Shown here: piece by piece, positions 57,042 to 64,000 of the stretch
How the letters are laid out: each line of letters opens with the position of its first letter
Numbering within the stretch: position 1 is the stretch's first letter
Assembly: GCA_012932295.1 (NCBI GenBank)
Contig: JAAONU010000002.1
Location: forward strand, 21,545,770 to 21,609,769
Length of the DNA: 64,000 nucleotides
Direction of reading: 5' to 3'
Source: Cyclina sinensis
Taxonomy: Eukaryota; Mollusca; Bivalvia; Venerida; Veneridae
Position numbers and translations under genes: made by a program
The notes under the pieces: model-generated
What the model saw: only the letters and a program-made list of their open reading frames with translations
Database searches by the model: none
What the model was told of the DNA's origin: nothing

Positions 57042-58194
57042 CAGGGTTTCCCCCAGGCCATTATCGCTAGTCGCATGCGACAAGCCATAATTTCAGGACA
57101 AAATTTGCGACATGCTATTATTTGCCCGACATGCCTTATCTCATGCAGCGACTTTGTATACCTAATGACAGCATTATCTGTATGAAAACCCCCTATTCCC
57201 AATACACAAGAGACGGCTTATCGCTCCGATAACAGCTTTGCAAGTTAACCAATCGATAACAAGAACTGATGCCTAACGTGTGTCGGCTTCCGCCTACATG
57301 TTGGCGACTTTTGATAATGACCTCAGTGTGAAATTTTAATACGTTAGTTGTTGATTAGGAAACATTTAAACGTATTATTTAAATAGGGAGCGACAAATGA
57401 CTGATTGATGACACCGAGATCAAAATCGGATCGGCGCTGTTTTATTGTAATTGAATGATGGTTTGAATGATGGTTCACCATATGTGAAGATGCTCGCAGA
57501 AAAGATCAATTGATGCAGATATTTTTTCCCCACGTAAAAAACTTGCAGTTCGTGCAAAGTTTCTTTATTTACCACCCACGAAGGAAGTATTCACAAGCTC
57601 CATGAAATAAGCGTGTAGTTCGAGCAATGTTTTGTCATCGAGTTTATAAAAGTGCAACTGCATATTTCACACAAAATGGCTGAAATACTTTTTGGTACTT
57701 TTGTTTTAATTCTCGGATAAGGTCAAGTAGATTTAAGACAAGCTGAACAAATTGAAGGAAACCAATTTCAGCAAATATTTGCTTCATTAAACATGAAGCA
57801 GCGAGTGAAAATATCGGATAAATTTCGATTGTCATATATTTCCACGACCCCGTCGTATTTTAATATTTATAAAAAACAGTGAAAAAGTTTCCTTTTCTCT
57901 CAGACTTGAATATTTTTGCTGTCTGGGTAGACATCCCATGTACATCCCATGTACTTTCCTGTGACTATACTCCTGTTCATTACCAAGGTTTTAAAAGAAG
58001 AAAGACATTAAAGAATTGTAAGAGCAATTAAATTTGTTGATTTATTTATTTGAGAATCAAAATTGATATATGTATGTAATATACAGATATACACCATTCT
58101 AAATTACATGTATATGTGAGTGCGTTGCAGCAGCACCTGACAAAACAGATAAAATTAGTCTTTCCTGTGATGACCCTCCCTGGGGGAAACCCTG
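57042..58194. mobile_element. hAT-like TIR element, 1.15 kb
   Basis: Inverted ends CAGGGTTTCCCCCAGG are identical over 16 bases. The flanks are CCTTTAAG (57034-57041) and CCTTCAAG (58195-58202), an 8-base duplication with one difference. TIRs beginning CAGGG and an 8-base duplication define hAT. The interior (including CGATAACAGCTTTGCAAG) shows no long frame, so it is non-autonomous. Confidence 0.8.
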
Positions 58195-58323
58195 CCTTCA
58201 AGAAGGTTAAACTTAAATTTACCTTGACCTTTATTTGGCCTTGACCTTCAAGGTCGAATTATTGAATATTGCTAAAATTAGCCATCACTTTGTTGTTGAT
58301 AGATGGATTTGATAATAATAATT

Positions 58324-60090
58324 ATGCCCCCTCTTCAAAGAAGTGGGGGTATATTGCTTTGCATTTGTCTGTCTGTCCGTCGGTCCGTAGACCAAATGGT
58401 TTCAGACCAATAATTAAAGAATGCTTAGGCCTAGGAACTTCAAACTTGATAGGATGATTGTCCATCATCCAGTAGATGACCCCTATTGATTTTGGGGTCA
58501 AGGGGTCAAAGGTCAAGGTCACATTGACCTTGTAGGTAGAAACAGTTTCCGACCAATAACTAGAGAACGCTTTGACCTAGGTTCACCAAACTTGGTATGC
58601 TGGTTGGTCATCACCAGTAGATGACCCCTATTGATTTTGAGGTCATTAGGTCAAAGGTCAAGCTCACAGGGACCTTCATCCTAAAAACGGTTTCCGATCA
58701 ATAACTAGAGAATGCTTTGACCTAGGTTCACCAAACTTGATACGCTGGTTGATCATCACCAGTAGATGACCCCTATTGATTTTGAGGTCATTAGGTCAAA
58801 GGTCAAGCTCACAGGGACATTCATCCTAAAAATGGTTTCCGATCAATAACTAGAGAATGCTTTGACCTAGGTTCACCAAACTTGGTATGCTGGTTGGTTA
58901 TCACCAGTAGATGACCCCTATTGACTTTGAGGTCATTAGGTCAAAGGTCAAGATCACAGAGACTTTCATTCCTTAAAACGGTTTCTGATCAATAACTAGA
59001 GAACACTTTGACCTAGGTTCACCAAACTTGGTATGCTGGTTGGTCATCACCAGTAGATGACCCCTATTGATTTTGAGGTCATTAGGTCAAAGGTCAAGCT
59101 CACAGGGACCTTCATCCTAAAAACGGTTTCCGATCAATAACTAGAGAACGCTTTGACCTAGGTTCACCAAACTTGGTATACTGGTTGGTCATCACCAGTA
59201 GATGACCCCTATTGACTTTGAGGTCATTAAATCAAAGGTCAAGATCACAGAGACTTTCATCTTAAAAACGGTTTCTATTCAATAACTAGAGAACGCTTTG
59301 ACCTAGGTTCGCCAAACTTGGTATGCTGGTTGGTCATCACCAGTAGATGACCCCTATTGATTTTGAGGTCATTAAGTCAAAGGTCAAGATCACAGGGACC
59401 TTCATCCTAAAAACAGTTTCCAATCAATAACTAGAGAATGCTTTGACCTAGGTTCACCAAACTTGGTATGCTGGTTGGTCATCACCAGTAGATGACCCCT
59501 ATTGATTTTGAGGTCATTAGGTCAAAGGTCAAGATCACAGAGACTTCATCTTAAAAACGGTTTCTGATCAATAACTAGAGAACGCTTTGACCTAGGCTTC
59601 ACCAAACTTGGTATACTGGTTGGTCATCACCAGTAGATGACCCCTATTGACTTTGAGGTCATTAAGTCAAAGGTCAAGATCACAGAGACTTTCATCTTAA
59701 AAAAGGTTTCTGATCAATAACTAGAGAATGCTTTGACCGAGGTTCACCAAACTAGGTATGCTGGTTGGTCATCACCAGTAGATGACCCTCTATTGATTTT
59801 GAGGTCATTAGGTCAAAGGTCAAGCTCACAGAGACTTTGACTCTAAAAACGGTTTCCGATCAATGACTAGAGAATGCTTTGACCTAGGTTCACCAGACTT
59901 GGTGTGCTGGTTGGTCATCACCAGTAGATGATCCCCTATTGATTTTGAGGTCATTAGGTCAAAGGTCAAGGCCACAGGGACCTTGATCCTAAAAACGGTT
60001 TCTGATCAATAACTAGAGAACGCTTTGGCCCAACCACAAGCAGTTAGGTGCTGCCGGGGGGCATTTATGTTTTACAAACATTTCTTGTTC
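58324..60090 (+). mobile_element. Family B element, copy 4, regular 148 bp array
   Basis: 5' hairpin ATGCCCCCTCTTC/GAAGTGGGGGTAT, then GTCTGTCTGTCCGTCGGTCC. About eleven monomers of 146-149 bp follow (GATCAATAACTAGAGAACGC, TTCACCAAACTTGGTATGCT, CACCAGTAGATGACCCC). It ends GCTGCCGGGGGGCATTTATG and TTTCTTGTT. Monomers are very similar, suggesting recent amplification. A perfect AGGTCANNNTGACCT is at 58516-58530. Confidence 0.75.
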
Positions 60091-60290
60091 TTAATGATGT
60101 TGCCTTTGAAAACCCTTCACTACAACTTGCTTCATCCCATGTGTTTGCCTTTGGAAGTAGAAAAAAGTCGACTTGCGGTGGCTCTTGTTCAAATTCTTGT
60201 GATAAACACTTTGATTAGTTTACAGCATTTTACACCAATATCATTCTGTCCTCTGGTGAGACCTTGGGGCCAGTGGCCCTCCTTGGTTTT
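60091..60290 (+). repeat. Short fragment with decayed family A 3' end
   Basis: TTACAGCATTTTACACCAATATC is followed by CTCTGGTGAGACC and GGGGCCAGTGGCCCTCCTTG, a decayed version of the family A terminal hairpin. The next element starts at 60291. Confidence 0.5.
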
Positions 60291-61258
60291 AGCTCACCTT
60301 AGCACACTGTGCTCAAAGTGAGCTTTCGTGATTGCCCTCTGTCCATTGTGCATCTTTAACTTTTTACTTTTTACTCTTTTCTCCTAAACCACTAGGTGAA
60401 AGATGATAAAACTTTGCAGGAATGTTCTTTGCTTTACCAACATTGTTCAAAGAATTCCATTCCACGAAGAACTCTGGTTGCTATGGCAACAAGAATGAAA
60501 AACTTCTTGTCTAAAACTGCTAAGCCCAGAAGTCTGAAATTTGGTTTGTAGCATTGTCTAGTTGACCTTTACCAAATTTGTTCAGATAATTGCCCTGCAG
60601 TGACTATTGGCGCCCCGCCTTAGTGGTCACAAGTTTTACATAGCAATATAGAAGAAAAGTCTTTAAAAATCTTCTTGTTTTGAAACCACAAGGCCTAGAG
60701 TTTTAAAATTTGGCATGAAGCATTGTCTAGTTGACCTCTACCAAGTTTGTTTAAATAATGTCCCTTGGGTCACTATTGGCCCCACCTGAGGGGTTACAAG
60801 TTTTACTTAGCAATATAGAAGAAAATCTAAATCTTCTTGTCTGAAACCACAAGGCCTAGAATTTAAAAATTTGGCATGAAGCATTGTCTAGTGGACCTTT
60901 ACTAAGCTTGTTCAAATTATTAGATTGGGGTAAAGGTCACTGAGGCTAAAAATAGATTTATCTACTATACCTCATAGAGCCTTCATTTATAGACCAATAT
61001 CTTTGATATTTGGTATGAAGGTTTCTTGCATGGACCTCTACCCATAGGGTTTAAGGTCACTGGATCAGGGTCACCATAGCTAGTAATATATAGTTTTACT
61101 TTCTGTAATAGAACCTTTATTTATTGACTAATTTTTTAGATATTAGGTTTGTAGGCACCTACAAATTTAGAAAATGAAATACTGCTTCTTATGTTTGCTT
61201 AACAGCAAACCCACAGCCGAAGTATTCAGGTCAGCATGAGCCATCATGGCCCTCTTGT
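60291..61258 (+). mobile_element. Family A element, about 1 kb copy
   Basis: 5' hairpin AGCTCACCTTAGCACA/TGTGCTCAAAGTGAGCT, no clear GTCC tract. TTGCTATGGCAACAAG is followed by three AGGCCTAGAG-type monomers and the non-tandem 3' domain. It ends TTCAGGTCAGC, GAGCCATCATGGCCC, TCTTGT. Confidence 0.75.
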
Positions 61259-61523
61259 ATAAGGTATTAAATGGGTTTAAACTAAACCAATTTATACACT
61301 TGCTTCAAATTGCGATCTGATGTTATAATCCTAGGATGAGTATATTTTGCAATAGTCAGCACTCTTGTTAATTGATAAAAGAAACAGGACGACTTATTTA
61401 AGTTTGCCTTGTTAAGAACTGCTTCAACCAAAAAGATTTTCTATTCTTTTGAGTCACCCTTTTCTTGAGTTCGAGTATGATTTTAACATTTGCATTCATG
61501 TAGTAAAAGCTTCACTATTTTTC

Positions 61524-63072
61524 AGCTCACCTGAGCTGTAGGCTCATGGTGAGCTATTAGGATCGATCAATGTCCGTCATCTGTCGTCCGTCCACACTTA
61601 GTTTGTTATCACTCTAGTCAGTCAAATTTTTGGCTCAATTGTCATGTCCATAGTCAGGATGTTTGTCCCAGTGATAACTCGGACGAGTTCGAACATGGGT
61701 TATCTGGGATGAAAAACTAGGGCACATGGCCTAAAAATAGAAAAATCTTGTTAACTATCTAGAGGCTACATTTTCAGTCCAAATATCCTGGACATTTATC
61801 AGAAAGGTTGTTTCGATAATTTCTAGCTCGAATTCAAATATGGGATAAAACTAGGTCATGTAGAGCCCAAATATATGAAAACTTTGTAAACACGCTAGAG
61901 GATACTTTTTCAGTTCAAATATCCTGGAAATTTGTCAGAAAGGTTGTTTCAATGATTTCTAGCTCAAGTTTGAATATGGGTCATCTGGGGTAAAAAAACT
62001 AGGTAACAGAAAATATGGAAAAACCTTGTTAACACTCTAGAGCTTACATTTTCAGTCCAAATAACCTTTAAATTTGTCAGAAAAGTTGTTTCGATGATAT
62101 CTAGGCCATGTTTGAATATGGGTCATCTGGGGTAAAAGACTAGGTCACAGAGCCCAAATATGGGAAAACCTTGTTAACACTCCAGAGGTTACATTTTCAG
62201 TCCAAATAACCTGAAAATTTGTCAGAGAAGTTGTTTTTTTTGGATCATTTCTAGCTCAAGTGTGAATATTGGGGTCAAAAACTAGGTCACAGAGCCCAAA
62301 TATATAAAAACTTTGTAAACACTCTAGACACAACATTTTCAGTCCAAATATCCTGGATAATTGTCAGAAAGGTTGTTTGATGATCTCTAGCTTCGTTTGA
62401 ATATGGGTCATCTGGGTTCAAGAACTAGGTTACAGAGCCCAAATATGGACAAACCTTGTTAACACTCTAGAGGTTACATTTTCAGTCCAGATAACCTGGA
62501 AATTTGTCAGAAAGGTTATTTCGATAATTTCTTGCCCAGGTTTGAATATGGGTCATTTGGGTTCAAAAACTAGGTCACAGAGCCCAAATATATAAAAACT
62601 TTGTAAACACTCTAGACGCAAAATTTTCAGTCCAAATATACTGGACGTTTGTCAGAAAAGTTGTTTGGATGATTTCTAGGTCAAGTTCGAATATGGGTCA
62701 TCTGGGTTCAAAAACTAGGTCACAGAGCCCAAATGTATAAAAACTTTGTAAACACTCTAGATGCAACATTTTCAGTCCATATATCCTGGACTTTTGTCAG
62801 AAAAGTTGTTTCAATGATTTCTAGCTCAAGTTTGAATATGGGTCATCTGGGTTCGAGAACTAGGTTACAGAGCCCAAATATAGGAAAACCTTCTTTACAC
62901 TCTAGAGGTAACATTTTCAGTCCAAATAATCTGGAAATTTGTCAGAAAAGTTGTTTCAGTAATTTCTAGGTCAGTTTCGAATATGGGTCATCTGGGGTCA
63001 ATTAATCATAACAATTTTGTTAAAAGCAGGAACTCTCAGGTGAGCGATCTAGGGCCATCATGGCCCTCTTGT
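61524..63072 (+). mobile_element. Family A element, 1.5 kb copy next to GPD1 exon
   Basis: 5' hairpin AGCTCACCTGAGC/GGCTCATGGTGAGCT, then GTCCGTCATCTGTCGTCCG. About ten monomers of 140 bp follow (CTCTAGAGGTTACATTTTCAG type, as at 21 and 32 kb). The end is CTCAGGTGAGC, GGGCCATCATGGCCC, TCTTGT, only 22 bases before the start of the next GPD1 exon, so it sits on the splice acceptor and polypyrimidine region. Confidence 0.8.
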
Positions 63073-63094
63073 TTAAATTTTTATAAATCAACAG

Positions 63095-63207
63095 GTTTTA
63101 GGAATCGTGAAGATGGTTTGCTATTGAAGAAGTTATTTCAAGCAGATTATTTCCGTATTGTTGTATGTGAAGACGAGGATACTGTAGAACTTTGTGGGGC
63201 ATTAAAG
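63095..63207 (+). CDS. GPD1: Glycerol-3-phosphate dehydrogenase [NAD+], third exon here
   Basis: Acceptor AAATCAACAG, donor GTAAAA. 113 bases, completing the split glycine codon of the previous exon and ending in phase at lysine. It encodes [19 protein letters not shown], then [18 protein letters not shown]. The final VELCGALK matches the V-E-I-C-G-A-L-K block of animal GPD1, whose last lysine is the conserved active-site lysine. Together the three exons give 132 continuous residues out of about 350. The C-terminal substrate-binding domain should lie beyond the window end. Confidence 0.95.
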
Positions 63208-63366
63208 GTAAAACCTTTCTTGCCAAAGAATTTTTTTTATTTTGTAATTGTTCCCTAGATATGTCTAAAATATTTTGCAGCAGAGCATCATGAAAACTAC
63301 CTTCTAGAGGGATTAAATTTAAAAGTCATACTAAGTCGAGAAAAGAGCTGTTTTTGGAGGATTGTT

Positions 63367-64000
63367 AGCTCACCTGACTAAAGCCATGTATAGCTTTTAG
63401 TATGCTCTTTTGTTTGTCATCTGTCTTGTCTGTCCATCATCAACAATTGACTTCAAACAACATCTCCTATTGCAGTTAAATTTTAGAGAAATGAGCCTTG
63501 TATGATCCCCATACAAAATTGTATGAAAAAAGAAATTCCATGCAGAGCTGTGGTTGTCATGGCAACTTATAGGAAAAACTTTAAAAATCTTCTTTTCAGA
63601 AGCCAAGAGTTTAGATAATTTGTTTTTAATATTGTCTAGTGAACCTCTACCTAGTTTGTACAAACCATATCAAAATCAGATCAGGTCAAAATTGGCCCTG
63701 CCCAAGGTCTTTTGATTTTTGATAAAGTTAGATAAGAAAAAGTTCAAAAAATCTTCTTCTCAGAAACCACAAGAACTAGAGCTTAGATATTTGGTTAGTA
63801 GAATGATCGAGTAGACCTCTACCAAAGGGATTTACCTATAAACTTCATAGCATGATAGAGGACATTGAGAGGAAGTGCAGATCAGAAGAACCATAACTCA
63901 TCTTTACTCTCATTATCTCCCCTCAGTACATTTGGCTTGCCGGGGGCATAACTCTAAAACTGTTAAAGACATTTAGTTAAAAGTTTTTTAAGAACCATTG
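63367..64000 (+). mobile_element. Family A element, truncated by window end
   Basis: Start AGCTCACCTGACTAAAG with a decayed partner (ATGTATAGCT), then CATCTGTCTTGTCTGTCC. Two family A monomers (AAATCTTCTTTTCAG, GACCTCTACCTAGTTTG) are followed by a family C-like piece (AGAACCATAACTCATCTTTAC). The 3' end is beyond the window. 63208-63366 shows no feature. Confidence 0.65.

Larger units (their letters stand above)
48913..63094 (+). other. GPD1 intron, 14.2 kb, nested repeats
   Basis: The intron runs from donor GTAATT to acceptor TAAATCAACAG. It contains at least six family A elements or parts, one family B element, D monomers interrupted three times, one TA-flanked CpG-rich element and two hAT-like elements. 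48913-49157 and 61259-61523 show no recognised repeat. No other exon was identified. Length is inflated mostly by the nested elements. Confidence 0.8.

Overview
The window looks like intron-rich, repeat-saturated chromosomal DNA from a mollusc, most likely a bivalve. The base composition is AT-rich. The only host gene I can support is a cytosolic NAD-dependent glycerol-3-phosphate dehydrogenase (GPD1-type), seen as three in-phase internal exons on the + strand (43784-43924, 48771-48912, 63095-63207), with introns of about 4.8 and 14.2 kb. The NAD-binding N-terminal exons and the C-terminal exons were not found here. The bivalve assignment rests on recalled resemblance of the dominant repeats to 'pearl'/Helentron-associated elements of oysters and clams. 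It is an inference.

Almost everything else is mobile DNA. The dominant class has one architecture: a 5' hairpin, a short GTCC/GTCT-type microsatellite, a core of 140-170 bp tandem monomers, then a 3' hairpin. Family A begins AGCTCACCTGAGC and ends with the hairpin GGGCCATCATGGCCC followed by TCTTGT. Copies lie at about 9.85-15.5, 16.3-17.5, 19.3-22.2, 22.3-22.7, 29.3-30.8, 30.8-33.2, 34.5-35.9, 37.0-40.8, 50.3-52.5, 52.5-54.2, 56.1-56.8, 60.3-61.3, 61.5-63.1 and 63.4-64.0 kb, plus several truncated ones. Families B (4.6, 27.5, 46.2, 58.3 kb), C (44.1 kb, fragments at 41.2 and 47.9 kb), D (45.4, 47.7, 54.2-58.3 kb) and G (18.0, 36.3, 48.5 kb) are related in architecture or share cassettes. Every copy I could orient points the same way (+), which is also the direction of GPD1.

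Layout: 0-2.6 kb holds a possible solo LTR and copy 1 of a TA-flanked, CpG-rich element. 2.8-8.8 kb is a decayed BEL/Pao retrotransposon on the - strand, broken by a 2 kb repeat block and by a hAT-like element. 8.8-19.1 kb is family A/G tandem-repeat DNA. 19.14-27.0 kb is bounded by hAT-like ends and contains two family A elements, a tRNA-bearing MITE and a degenerate DIRS-like tyrosine-recombinase retrotransposon on the - strand. 27-43 kb is B, A and C repeats with two TIR elements. 43.8-63.2 kb is the GPD1 region, its introns filled with A-D repeats, a second copy of the TA element and two hAT-like elements.

The most notable signals are base-pair-preserving changes in the 5' and 3' terminal hairpins of family A, one copy (56069-56776) with a readable empty site showing insertion between T and T without a target duplication, five-monomer higher-order repeats in two different arrays, complete same-strand orientation, and arrays of perfect nuclear-receptor-type sites (AGGTCANNNTGACCT and AGGTCA direct repeats) in the B-type monomers. 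No bacterial-type operons, CRISPR arrays or toxin genes are present.
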